64,000 bases of DNA from positions 189,158 to 253,157 of the forward strand of contig CAWBCV010000021.1 in the NCBI GenBank assembly GCA_963787425.1, in the 5' to 3' direction. The notes under the pieces were generated by a model that was not told where the DNA came from, made no database searches, and saw only the letters and a list, made by a program, of their open reading frames with translations. Position numbers and translations under genes: made by a program. The DNA is from AP-15 sp963787425 (lineage in GTDB: Bacteria > Pseudomonadota > Alphaproteobacteria > ATCC43930 > CGMCC-115725). Of the stretch, positions 17,040-25,118 are shown piece after piece. How positions within the stretch are numbered: the first letter of the stretch is position 1; every line of letters starts with the position of its first letter.

Positions 17040-17866
17040 GCGACGAACTCCGGCCGAGCCGGGGCCCGGCCGGCGCGTCGCCCACGGTAATGACTTTCCT
17101 CGATGCGCTCGCGCAAATGGCCGCAAATCTCGTTGAACTCGCGGCTCTCGCCAATCGCCACCGGACGCGGCCGGGCAAACGGGATCGCCAGATCCTCGAC
17201 GATCGTGGCCGGGCGCCGAGTTATGACCAGCACGCGGTCGGCGAGAAACACCGCCTCGCGAATACTGTGCGTCACAAACAGTGCGGTCTTCGCGTATTGC
17301 TGCCATAAATCCAGCAGCAGCTCGTTCATCTCGTCGCGAGTGATGGCATCGAGCGCACTGAACGGCTCGTCCATCAGCAGCAGCTCCGGGTCGTAGACGA
17401 GCGCCCGGCAGATCGCGACGCGCTGCCGCATTCCGCCCGACAGCTCATGCGGCTTCTTGTTCGCGAAGTCGTCGAGGCCAACGCGTTCGAGCAGTTGCCG
17501 CGCGCCGTCGCGATAGGCGTCCAGCGGGCGCTTCAGGATGCGGATCGGGAACAATACGTTGTCGAGTGCGCTCTTCCACGGCAGCAATGTCGAATCCTGA
17601 AACATGACGCCGATGCTGGTGCGCGGCCCGGCCATTGCGGAACCGTCGACGGCGATATGGCCGGCTGTCACCGGCTCGAGCCCGCCGACCATCATCAACA
17701 ATGTGCTCTTGCCGCAGCCGGACGGCCCGAGGATCGCGACAAACTGGCCGTGCGGCACGGAAAAGCTGACGGAGCTGACCGCCTCGACCGCATTCGGCGT
17801 GCCGCTGCGGTAGATCTTGCTGACCTCGGCGACCTGGACGTAAGGCTGGCGTTCGACGACAGGCAT
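17036..17866 (-). CDS. ABC transporter ATP-binding protein (SsuB/TauB/NrtD type)
   Basis: A 276-residue ATPase with all core motifs: Walker A GPSGCGKST near residue 49, Q-loop MFQDSTLLPW near residue 94, signature LSGGMRQRV near residue 143, Walker B LLLMDEPFSALDA near residue 163 and H-loop FVTHSIREAV near residue 199. The C-terminal tail (IPFARPRPVAIGESREFNEI) is typical of the nitrate/sulfonate/taurine group. It is the only ATPase in the cluster and must serve either or both permeases (12835..13689 and the frameshifted 16205..17039). It overlaps the latter by four bases. About 50 bases upstream ends the second binding-protein gene. Confidence 0.95.
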   Translation of the reverse strand: MPVVERQPYVQVAEVSKIYRSGTPNAVEAVSSVSFSVPHGQFVAILGPSGCGKSTLLMMVGGLEPVTAGHIAVDGSAMAGPRTSIGVMFQDSTLLPWKSALDNVLFPIRILKRPLDAYRDGARQLLERVGLDDFANKKPHELSGGMRQRVAICRALVYDPELLLMDEPFSALDAITRDEMNELLLDLWQQYAKTALFVTHSIREAVFLADRVLVITRRPATIVEDLAIPFARPRPVAIGESREFNEICGHLRERIEESHYRGRRAGRAPARPEFVA

Positions 17867-17915
17867 GGATCGCTCCCGAAAATGGCCCCCGCAAGAGACG
17901 TGCCAGCCTTCGCCT

Positions 17916-19011
17916 TTAGCTCACATAGGGGCGGAACTCCTGCGCGTTCTTCTGCGTCTGCTCCCACTCGGCCGGCGTAAGCTTGAGGCTGCCGGTGAAA
18001 CGGTTTGTCATCATGTCGACTACGGCAGGCCGCTTGTCCGTGTCGCGGGCGATGTATTTCATCACCAGATCGGTCATCACCTCGTAGTCCTTGGGCTCCA
18101 TATAGCCCATGCCGTGGTCCCGGACGATGTCGCGCGCACTGACATAGATGTTGATTCCGGTGCCGACCCGGATTTGCTCGCGCGCCTGGGTCGCGAGCGC
18201 CATTTCCGGCACCTGCTTGAAAAAGACCTTCATTGCCTCGGCGGGATCGAGCATCGTCGCCTTGAGGCCTTGCAGCGCCCCTTCAACGAACGCCGCGCAT
18301 AATTCCGGCTCCTCGGCGAGCCGTTTCGGCTGGGTCATCACCGCGGTGCCGTAATTGAGCAATCCGAAGTCGCTGAACAGCATGAACCGCGCCTTCACCC
18401 CGGTGGCGATGTAGGTCGGCATCGCGCTGCTCGCATATCCCGAGATCGCATCGACTTTGCCCTCTGGCAGCAGGCGGTCGCGCACCTTGTTGTCGACCTG
18501 AACGCGCGTGACCTTCGCCAGATCAAAGCCCGCGTTTTCGGCAAAGGCCGGCAGGAAGGGGTATTCGCCCGAGGTCACCGTCGAGGCCCATCTGCCTCCC
18601 TTCGAGGTCCTTCGGGGTCTTGATCGGCCCGTCGATCAGCATGCCAATGCCCATCGTCGCGTCATATGCGCAGGCGGCGAGCGCTACAGTCGGCAGCCCT
18701 TTGGTGGATTGGAGGATCGCGGCCGAAGGCGAGCACATGCCGAAATCGAACCGGGCCTCTCCGATCGCCTGCGCCGCGGCGACGGAGCCCGATCCGCGGG
18801 CGATGTCGACATCGAGCCCGTGCTTTTCCCAGAAACCCATGCCCTTGGCGACAAAGGTGAACAGATTGCTGCCCTCGGCGACCCAAGGCAGCGTGAAGTG
18901 GACGGCTTTCTTGTTTTGCGCAAAGACGAGGCGGGGCAAGGTGAGACCGCCCGCGGCGATACCCGAGACTCTCAGAAATCGGCGGCGCGATAACCGGCGT
19001 GTGATACTCAT
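17916..19011 (-). pseudogene. NMT1/THI5-like ABC substrate-binding protein, single frameshift
   Basis: From the ATG at 19011 the frame gives a Tat-type leader (SRRRFLRVSGIAAGGLTL near residues 8-25), then FTLPWVAEGSNLFTFVAKG, FGMCSPSAAILQSTKG and CAYDATMGIGML, and loses register near 18585. The second frame resumes with TSGEYPFLPAFAENAGFDL, DAISGYASSAMPTYI and NRFTGSLKLTPAEWEQT down to 17916. Together they make a full-length paralogue of the protein at 15088..16185. As with the permease, one indel in an otherwise perfect gene may be real inactivation or a sequence error. It is the first gene of the minus-strand cluster and is divergent from a Rieske oxygenase gene. Confidence 0.85.
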
Positions 19012-19125
19012 CGCTTTCTCCCCGCGATCGGGCTAAGAGGTCGTCATCCAACTCGCAGGAAACGTGCCATTATTGCCTAGGCACATGTCTTGCGCCCGCT
19101 TCGGACAACCGGCGAAGGATCGGCG
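19012..19125. promoter_or_regulatory. Divergent promoter region with a short inverted repeat
   Basis: These 114 bases separate the minus-strand transporter cluster from the plus-strand Rieske operon, so both promoters should lie here. An inverted repeat GTGCC...GGCAC (19064..19068 and 19080..19084, 11-base spacer) could be an operator. No regulator gene is adjacent, and no sigma-54 -24/-12 element is seen. Assignment as an operator is inference. Confidence 0.35.
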
Positions 19126-20367
19126 ATGACCGGAGAAATTAATTCGCACCATGCCTGGCCCGACGAAGGGGCGACGCGTGTGCCCTATTTCGTCTACGAG
19201 GATGCAGATCTCTACGAGGCCGAGCAGAAGCTGATCTTCCGCGGCCCGGTGTGGAACTATCTGGGTCTGGAAATCCAGATCCCGTCAGCCGGCGATTACA
19301 TAACGAATTACGTCGGCGATACGCCTGTGATCATCCTGCGCACCGCCGAGGGCGGCATCAGCGCGCTGGTCAATCGCTGCGCTCACAAGGGCTCGATGAT
19401 CTGCTATCGGCCGTCGGGGCACGTGTCGGAGCTGACCTGCCCCTATCACAACTGGGTTTATGATTTTGCCGGCAATCTGAAAAGCGTCGCCTTTCGCCAT
19501 GGTGTGCGCGGACAAGGCGGCATGCCGGCCGACTTCGCGCTGTCCGAGCATTCGCTCGTGCGCCTCGAGGTCGCGACGATCCGCGGGATTATCTTCGGCT
19601 CGTTCACTCCGGCGGTGCGACCGCTCGATGAGTTTCTCGGCCATCGCCTCGTCTCCCATGTCGAACGCACTCTCGACCGGCCCTACCGCATCCTCGGCCG
19701 CTGCAGTCAGACGATGCATTGCAATTGGAAGCTCTACGCCGAGAATTCACGCGACACTTACCACCCGAGCCTGCTGCATTCCTTTGCCACGATGTTCAAG
19801 CTGAACCGCCTGTCGGCCGAGGGCGGCATCGATATGGACGAATCTGGCTGGCACCATCTCGTCTACGCCCGCCGCCATACCGACACGACGAGTGCGGATT
19901 ATGACAAGGCGACCTTGCGTGCCAACGAGGTCGGCTATGCCCTCGCCGACCCGCGGTTGATCGAAGACTGGGTCGAATGGGATGACGGCATCACCAATTC
20001 GATCATGACCCTGTTCCCTTGCCTCAACCTGCAGCAGAGCCTCAACACTGTAGCGATCCGCCAGATGGTGCCGCGCGGGCCATTCGAATCCGAGCTCTTC
20101 TGGACCTTTCTCGGCTTTGACGAGGATGATGAGCGCAAGACCCGCATCCGCTTGCGGCAGAGCAATCTGTTCGGGCCGGCGGGGCTCATTTCGCTCGAGG
20201 ACGGCGCGATCGGCGAGTTCGTGCAGAAGGCGATCCGCGGCGAGCGCGAGCAGACGACAATCATCGAAATGGGCGGCCGCGAGGTCGGGCCGTCGCCGAA
20301 TACGCGCACGACCGAGACCTCGGTGCGCGGCTTCTGGCGCACCTATCGCCGTTTCATGAACCTCTAG
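19126..20367 (+). CDS. Rieske aromatic-ring-hydroxylating oxygenase, large (alpha) subunit
   Basis: A 413-residue oxygenase alpha subunit. The Rieske site is NRCAHKGSMIC with CPYHNWVYD (C-x-H, C-x2-H) near residues 83-112. The catalytic Fe site ENSRDTYHPSLLH near residues 206-218 has the D-x-Y-H-x3-L-H arrangement of the salicylate 5-hydroxylase/anthranilate dioxygenase group. AAGG lies upstream of the ATG at 19126 and decides the start. It is followed 12 bases later by a small-subunit gene, making an alpha/beta oxygenase. No ferredoxin or reductase is in the window, so electron transfer must come from elsewhere. The divergent transporter cluster probably imports its substrate, likely an aromatic or heterocyclic carboxylate, but that is inference. 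Confidence 0.94.
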   Translation: MTGEINSHHAWPDEGATRVPYFVYEDADLYEAEQKLIFRGPVWNYLGLEIQIPSAGDYITNYVGDTPVIILRTAEGGISALVNRCAHKGSMICYRPSGHVSELTCPYHNWVYDFAGNLKSVAFRHGVRGQGGMPADFALSEHSLVRLEVATIRGIIFGSFTPAVRPLDEFLGHRLVSHVERTLDRPYRILGRCSQTMHCNWKLYAENSRDTYHPSLLHSFATMFKLNRLSAEGGIDMDESGWHHLVYARRHTDTTSADYDKATLRANEVGYALADPRLIEDWVEWDDGITNSIMTLFPCLNLQQSLNTVAIRQMVPRGPFESELFWTFLGFDEDDERKTRIRLRQSNLFGPAGLISLEDGAIGEFVQKAIRGEREQTTIIEMGGREVGPSPNTRTTETSVRGFWRTYRRFMNL

Positions 20368-20379
20368 CGGCGGCGGACC

Positions 20380-20862
20380 ATGGCCGGGATGGTCGATGCG
20401 GCGGTGCGCGTGCAGATCGAAGAGCTGCTCGCCCGATATGCCCATGCAATCGACAATGACGCACTCGAAAACTGGCCGCTCTTCTTTATCAAGGATGGTC
20501 AATATCTGGTGACGACGCGCGAGAACCACGCTAACGGATGGCCGGTCGGGATCATGTACTGCGATGGCCGCGGCATGATGCAGGATCGCGTCACTGCGTT
20601 GCGGCAGGCGATCGTCTTCGAGCCGCATGTCTATCGCCATATTGTCGGCAGCATTCTGATCAGCCCGGCTGCTGACGGCAGCTACGCCGTGGAAAGCAAC
20701 TTTCATATCATGCGCACCGGGGCGGACGGCACCGTCGTCACTTATGGCTGCGGCCGTTATCTCGACGAGATTGTCCAGCACCGGGGCGACATGCAATTTC
20801 GTAAGCGCACCGTCGTGCTCGATTCTTCTCGGATCGACACTCTGCTCGTGATCCCGCTCTGA
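20380..20862 (+). CDS. Aromatic-ring-hydroxylating oxygenase, small (beta) subunit
   Basis: A 160-residue NTF2/SnoaL-like protein: VQIEELLARYAHAIDNDALENWPLFF at the N-terminus (shortened here to the recognisable LLARYAHAIDNDALENW core), DGQYLVTTREN near residue 46, DRVTALRQAIVFEPHVYRH near residue 67 and a C-terminal FRKRTVVLDSSRIDTLLVIPL strand. This is the fold and length of ring-hydroxylating dioxygenase beta subunits, which form the alpha3beta3 core and have no cofactor. It follows the alpha subunit by 12 bases and precedes a RidA gene by 10, so the three are one operon. Confidence 0.9.
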   Translation: MAGMVDAAVRVQIEELLARYAHAIDNDALENWPLFFIKDGQYLVTTRENHANGWPVGIMYCDGRGMMQDRVTALRQAIVFEPHVYRHIVGSILISPAADGSYAVESNFHIMRTGADGTVVTYGCGRYLDEIVQHRGDMQFRKRTVVLDSSRIDTLLVIPL

Positions 20863-20872
20863 GCGAGCTGCA

Positions 20873-21265
20873 GTGATCGAATTTCTGATGATCCCAGGCG
20901 CGCCGCAGCCGGTAGCGCCTTTCAGCCATGCTACAGCGACTGATGGCTGGCTCTTCGTCACCGGGCAGATGCCGACGAACCCTAATGACGACAATGCGCC
21001 GCTGCCGGTTGGGATCGAGGCTCAGACGCGCCGGGTGATCGAAAACCTGAGGCTCGTGTTGATGGGCGCCGGCAGCGGGCTCGACCAGGTGGTGTTTGCG
21101 CGAGTCTATCTTACGAACTTCGAGCGCGATTACGCGGCAATGAATGCGATCTATCAATCCTATTTCGCGCCCGAGCGTCTGCCGGCCCGGACCTGCATCG
21201 GCGTTACCGGTCTGGCGCGCGGTGCACTGGTCGAGATCGATCTGTTGGCGCGCAATACGCGCTGA
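20873..21265 (+). CDS. RidA/YjgF/YER057c-family protein
   Basis: A 130-residue RidA homologue: FSHATATDGWLFVTGQMP near the N-terminus, TRRVIENLRLVLMGAGSGLDQVV near residue 49 (central core LVLMGAGSGLDQVV), ARVYLTNFERDYAAMN near residue 78, and the signature RLPARTCIGVTGLARGALVEID with the conserved Arg that binds enamine/imine carboxylates. The start codon is GTG at 20873. RidA proteins deaminate reactive 2-aminoacrylate-type intermediates. In a catabolic operon they usually handle enamines released during ring or amide breakdown, so its presence after the oxygenase genes hints at a nitrogen-containing substrate. That last point is inference. Confidence 0.93.
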   Translation: MIEFLMIPGAPQPVAPFSHATATDGWLFVTGQMPTNPNDDNAPLPVGIEAQTRRVIENLRLVLMGAGSGLDQVVFARVYLTNFERDYAAMNAIYQSYFAPERLPARTCIGVTGLARGALVEIDLLARNTR

Positions 21266-21273
21266 GCTTCGGT

Positions 21274-21425
21274 GGCCGACATTCGCATCACCGCCGGCCC
21301 TTTCTCGTTCACGGCGCGCTTCGAGCGCGCCGCGGCCCCGCGGACCTGCGCCGAAATTCGCCAGCATGCTGCCGTACCGGGAGCGGCTGATCCACGTGCG
21401 GTTGAGCGGCAAAAATCTACTCTAA
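21274..21425 (+). pseudogene. DUF3830 protein, N-terminal stump with frameshift
   Basis: A GTG at 21274 begins VADIRITAGPFSFTARFER followed by AAAPRTCAEI in one frame. In another frame FASMLPYRERLIHVRLSG continues to about 21415. Spliced, this is the N-terminus of DUF3830 (ITxGPFxFxARFExxxAPxT...LLPYxxxxIHVRWSG), a cyclophilin-like small protein often encoded with RidA and hydantoin/pyrimidine-type amidohydrolase or ABC genes. The family should continue for about 80 more residues (the CWVPLGD part), which are absent. The gene is cut just before the unclassified element at 21515..23020. It belongs to the operon that starts at 19126. Confidence 0.6.
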
Positions 21426-21514
21426 TGCTCACATATCTCGGCTTAAGTAGTAATATTGAGCTGTTGGCTTTAGTCGCTTACGACCTGAGTGTTTGCATTC
21501 TGTGAGCAGATTTG

Positions 21515-23020
21515 TCAGGCCAGAGCAGGAATGATGGTGTGTTCGGTGAGACGGCGGCCGGCAGCGATGGCGGCGCGGCCAGCGCGGGTGAGATAGTAGC
21601 GATAGGTACCGAGGACGCGTTTGATGACGCCGAGATGGCGCAGACGGGCGAGTTGTCGGGATAGGGTGGCGGGAGAGGATTGGCCGAGGAGCGGCAGTAG
21701 GTCGGCGCGGCGGAGACCGGCGATATTGAAGCCAGGACGCTGGAGGGCGGCGAGCAGGGTCTGTTCGGCGCGGCTGAAAAAGTTGAGGCCCTTGAGGTTT
21801 CGGCCTTTGAGCGGACGGGGTTGGGTGAGACGGTCGAGCGTCCGGATGCCAGCCGAGAAGTCGTCCAGACTGGAGAGGTATTCAAGGTAACGGCGATTGC
21901 AGCTTAGCAAGATCTCACGCAAGTCCTTGAGGCTGTAGATGGTCTTTCTGACGGGGGCCAGGGCGCGAGTTGCCGGGCCTTGGCGATGTTCCACCTTGCG
22001 GTAGTGCTTGAAAGCGGAGACGTCGTTGGTGGTCGTCTCGATACGTAGGACGAGGCCGAATTTGTCGTAGATCTTGATCGAGGACTTACTGAAACGATGC
22101 TTGACGCAGGTGCCCTCGATACGCGTGGTGAATTGGCTGCCGATCTCTTGGGCGAGTTGGGCAGTGATCTTGTGGCCGAGAAAGGTGGCGACGTGTTCGG
22201 CTTTGACGGTCAGGATGGCTTGCCGGGAAAGCTGTTCATAGAGGGGTTTGAGGATGGCCGGCGTGCGGAACACCAGATCAGTGGCGTATTCGACCTGCAT
22301 GAAACTCCAGTGGTAGGACTGGGCGAAGACGTCGAGCACCGGACAGCACTGCTGGGCATAGTGATCGAGGATGCGATGCAGGTGGTCGGGCGAGAGGGTG
22401 TCGGCGAGGGCCTGCGCGCGCTCCCAGTCGTCAATGCGCAGAAAGGCGTTGTCGGCAAGGGTGAAACCGACGCCGGCGGCGGTGAGTTGGCGGGCCAGCC
22501 AGCTATGCCCATTGCAATAGAACTGCAGACGGAACGGGCACCAGGTCGGCACGCGCAGATAGATCAGGCCCAACTCGGCGTCGATGAAGTAGAAGTAGTA
22601 ATGCAGGCATTTGCCAGTATCCGGCCGCAAGAAGGTGCGATGCGTGTGCTTGTCATGCCAGGGCTTGTAGGTGTGGCAGGCTTCCATCGCCGAGATGATA
22701 TGCACCAGGCCGGGACGGTCGCCGCGGACGACAAGCACCCTGGCGACGACGTCCTCCTTGCGGATGTGGTTCTTGGCAATGTGTTCGATGGTAATGCCAG
22801 CGGCACTCGCCAACTCGGCGGCGCGCTCGCGTACTCGATCGCGAAGTGGTTCGGCAAATCGCGGATAGTCGAAGATCCGGATCTGCCGCGCAGAAAGAAA
22901 TCCCGTCATTCCCTTCGCGTAACAGGCTCCCGGCAGCGTGCCGGTGACGATGATCCGGTCATAGCAGGAGAGCACCCCGGCGAGGCGCTCGCGGTAACGC
23001 TCCGTCAGCGGCTGCCTCAA
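21515..23020 (-). CDS. Unclassified multicopy-type protein with C-terminal winged helix (possible mobile-element protein)
   Basis: A 501-residue intact protein starting MRQPLTERYRERLAGVLSCY with DRIIVTGTLPGACYAKGMT. The middle has CLHYYFYFIDAELGLIYLRVP followed by TWCPFRLQFYCNGHSWLA and LADNAFLRIDDWERAQAL. Later come FTTRIEGTCVKHRFSKSS, IKIYDKFGLVLRIETTTND and HYRKVEHRQG. The last 120 residues look like a winged-helix DNA-binding domain (LSRQLARLRHLGVIKRVLG, TYRYYLTRAGRAAI). Proteins of this type recur as near-identical unannotated or 'MarR-like' ORFs in many bacterial draft genomes; that is my recollection, not something tested here. The conserved charged/aromatic motifs suggest an enzyme. 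It truncates a DUF3830 gene. No convincing terminal repeats are visible. Confidence 0.7.
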   Translation of the reverse strand: MRQPLTERYRERLAGVLSCYDRIIVTGTLPGACYAKGMTGFLSARQIRIFDYPRFAEPLRDRVRERAAELASAAGITIEHIAKNHIRKEDVVARVLVVRGDRPGLVHIISAMEACHTYKPWHDKHTHRTFLRPDTGKCLHYYFYFIDAELGLIYLRVPTWCPFRLQFYCNGHSWLARQLTAAGVGFTLADNAFLRIDDWERAQALADTLSPDHLHRILDHYAQQCCPVLDVFAQSYHWSFMQVEYATDLVFRTPAILKPLYEQLSRQAILTVKAEHVATFLGHKITAQLAQEIGSQFTTRIEGTCVKHRFSKSSIKIYDKFGLVLRIETTTNDVSAFKHYRKVEHRQGPATRALAPVRKTIYSLKDLREILLSCNRRYLEYLSSLDDFSAGIRTLDRLTQPRPLKGRNLKGLNFFSRAEQTLLAALQRPGFNIAGLRRADLLPLLGQSSPATLSRQLARLRHLGVIKRVLGTYRYYLTRAGRAAIAAGRRLTEHTIIPALA

Positions 23021-23176
23021 CCTCCCCTCCTGCTCCCCGCGTCTCCTGCGTCTATTTTAACCTGTTTGGTTCCGGCTTCGCCGGCTTAGGAAACCGCGAT
23101 TTGGTATCGACACCGGGATGGCGTGTCTTGCAGGGCCAACGGAACTTGGCGCCGGAACAGGTCTTCATTCTATCGG

Positions 23177-24502
23177 TCACCGACGCGACACGCCCTCAAC
23201 GGGGGCACGGCTTCCCGGCGCCCACGCCGCCGAGCGCGCGGCGGTTTTCGGCGACATTGGCCGAGGAAACCACGGCGGCATCATCGGCAGCGCCACGAAC
23301 CGAGGACCGGCGAGGCCGGGTTGCGCCTTGATGTGAACCCGCGACCCTCCTGGCGGTGGAGACCGCAACACGGTCGTCGACAGTGGGCCGGCGGCTGCGA
23401 AAGCTGGCGGCGCTGAGCGCGAGACCCCGGTCGCTGCCGGTGCTCCAGCGCTTGGCACATTCATTCGCCGAATCACCGCGGCTGAGATGGTGGGCCGGAA
23501 CCGCGTGCGCGAGGCGGGTTCATTATAGAGGGCACTAGGCCGGCGGCCCAAATCATGCCGCCAAGTGTCTGTTTCTATTCCGGCCCTGTGGCGATTGAGG
23601 GTATTGAACTTTTCGATGTCGAGTTGAATTCGACGCTGAGCCCAATCGAAGGCGCACCAGCGCCACAGCGGTTGGACGACTGCAAACCCCGTACCGAACC
23701 CGATACCAAAGGGCAGTGGGAAACCGACGCCGTAATCGTCCGGAGAAATATCGAGTGGCGGGTATTCTGGATACGGCCACGCGCCGTAGATGGCCGGGCC
23801 GTAAACCGGCGGATAGATGAATTCAGGATTCGCTGGCTCGATAACAATGCCTTGGCGTTCGGTCGTTACGCGCTGCTCAGCATTGGACCACAGCGTCCCC
23901 GCGGCCGCGGCTTGGTGGCGAAGACGTTGGATCGCATCCATGACGTCCCCCTGCTGGGCCGTGACGGCGTTGCCCAGCTCCTCCGTCCAGTCAAGCTCTC
24001 CGTCCATCGTCTGCAGGATCCGGGGAAAAGGCACCAGCGACTTGACGCTGGGATCCCACGCCTCCGCCTCGATCGCGGCAGCAAGCTGGTCTCCCTGCAA
24101 ATTCGCGCGAGCGGGGTCTTGCAGCCAACGAACCGCTTTGACGATGTCGAGAGGATAGGTCGCCGCCATCAAGATTTGTGCGAGCAGAGCGTCCGGATAG
24201 AGCGCGATCGGGGCGAGCAGCTGGTCGAGCTGTTCGGGTCGGAAAATTGACGAGGTTTGGGCCGCAAGGGGCGGCGCCGGTGTTTCCGCTTGGGGGGCCG
24301 CCGCAGGACTTTCCGTTACGGACGCCGCTGACGGGTTTTCCGCTAACGGTGCCGCCACCGAAGCTTCCCCCGCGGGGGCGCGCGCTTCAGCTGCGGGGAC
24401 CGGCGCGAGGTCTGGCAACGCGCGAACCGCCGGGATGGCGAGGATCGCGACAGAGACGACACTAGCCATCACCCGAGTCGGGCTCGTACTCATGGGCGCC
24501 AT
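23177..24502 (-). CDS. DUF3300-domain secreted protein
   Basis: About 441 residues from the ATG at 24502 (a second ATG at 24493 is also preceded by GAGGGAG). After a signal-like stretch (VMASVVSVAILAIPAVRALP) comes an Ala/Pro/Glu-rich linker. The DUF3300 core follows, with LDQLLAPIALYPDALLAQIL, MAATYPLDIVKAVRWLQDP, WDPSVKSLVPFPRIL, LDWTEELGNAVTAQQGDVMD and VIEPANPEFIYPPVYGP. The C-terminal third is basic, Arg/Pro/Ala-rich and probably disordered. DUF3300 proteins are exported and of unknown function, often near oxidoreductase or stress genes. No operon partner is adjacent here. The long repetitive Ala-Pro-Ala-Glu linker is unusually extended. Confidence 0.88.
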   Translation of the reverse strand: MAPMSTSPTRVMASVVSVAILAIPAVRALPDLAPVPAAEARAPAGEASVAAPLAENPSAASVTESPAAAPQAETPAPPLAAQTSSIFRPEQLDQLLAPIALYPDALLAQILMAATYPLDIVKAVRWLQDPARANLQGDQLAAAIEAEAWDPSVKSLVPFPRILQTMDGELDWTEELGNAVTAQQGDVMDAIQRLRHQAAAAGTLWSNAEQRVTTERQGIVIEPANPEFIYPPVYGPAIYGAWPYPEYPPLDISPDDYGVGFPLPFGIGFGTGFAVVQPLWRWCAFDWAQRRIQLDIEKFNTLNRHRAGIETDTWRHDLGRRPSALYNEPASRTRFRPTISAAVIRRMNVPSAGAPAATGVSRSAPPAFAAAGPLSTTVLRSPPPGGSRVHIKAQPGLAGPRFVALPMMPPWFPRPMSPKTAARSAAWAPGSRAPVEGVSRR

Positions 24503-24599
24503 CTCCCTCACCCTTGCGATTGGATTTCGGAACCTTAACCAAAGGTCAAGATTTCCCGAACAATCCTCCAGATTATTAGGCAACAGCAACCTATTTGGA

Positions 24600-24890
24600 T
24601 GACCTACCGGCGATCAATTTTCGGTTATCGACGGCCTCTCTCGCGATACGCCGGAACTCGGCCAGGCAGCGGTTGAAAGCTGCCCGGTCGGCCAGTCCAG
24701 CCTGTTCGGCGAAGAATGACAGGTCGGGAATACAGTCTGTGGGTGCTGGAGGAACAGCCCCCGGAACAGGCGAGAGAGAACGCAGCCCGGAAGAAAGAAG
24801 CCCGGCCGGCAGGCGATCCAGCGCAGGCCGTCGGGGGGGCCGCCACCGGGGACAGGCAGTGAATGTGCGGATGGTTTTCGACCGCTCACT
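24600..24890 (-). pseudogene. IS91-family transposase remnant
   Basis: One minus frame (about 24889..24780) reads HSLPVPGGGPPDGLRWIAC and RPGFFLPGCVLSRLFRGLFL, the HxHxxVxxGG-type region and following core of IS91/ISCR rolling-circle transposases (HSLPVPGG retains the histidine and glycine end of the motif). A second frame (about 24730..24600) continues SFFAEQAGLADRAAFNRCL and AEFRRIAREAVDNRKL, where the family has LQFFG...LADxxAF. At least one frameshift is present, and the catalytic Tyr region and both ends are missing. It links to the IS91-associated recombinase stub at 5099..5420, although the two are now 19 kb apart. Confidence 0.7.
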
Positions 24891-25118
24891 GCACCCGATC
24901 GGAACGCTCGTGCTCGGGCGATGTCGGCGACAGGCGCGTTGCCGACAGGCGCGTTGCGCTCGGCGGCACCTATGCCACGCCGCCGGCGGCGAGCCTGGCT
25001 TTTATTGAACCGCTGCTAGGCGAACGGGTCCGAGCGTCGCAGTTGGGCCACACCGGCGATCAGCGTAGCGCTCGTCTCTTCAAAGTCGGCTGAGCTTCCT
25101 TGCAAGCGGAGTTATTCG

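Noticed and set aside
19747..20994. A 415-codon minus-strand frame opposite the Rieske alpha/beta genes
   Set aside because: Same reasoning: His/Arg/Gly-rich antisense shadow, while the plus strand encodes clear Rieske motifs.
22097..23089. A 330-codon plus-strand open frame opposite the 501-residue gene
   Set aside because: It is the antisense shadow of a high-GC gene: composition follows the opposite frame and there is no start site or family pattern.
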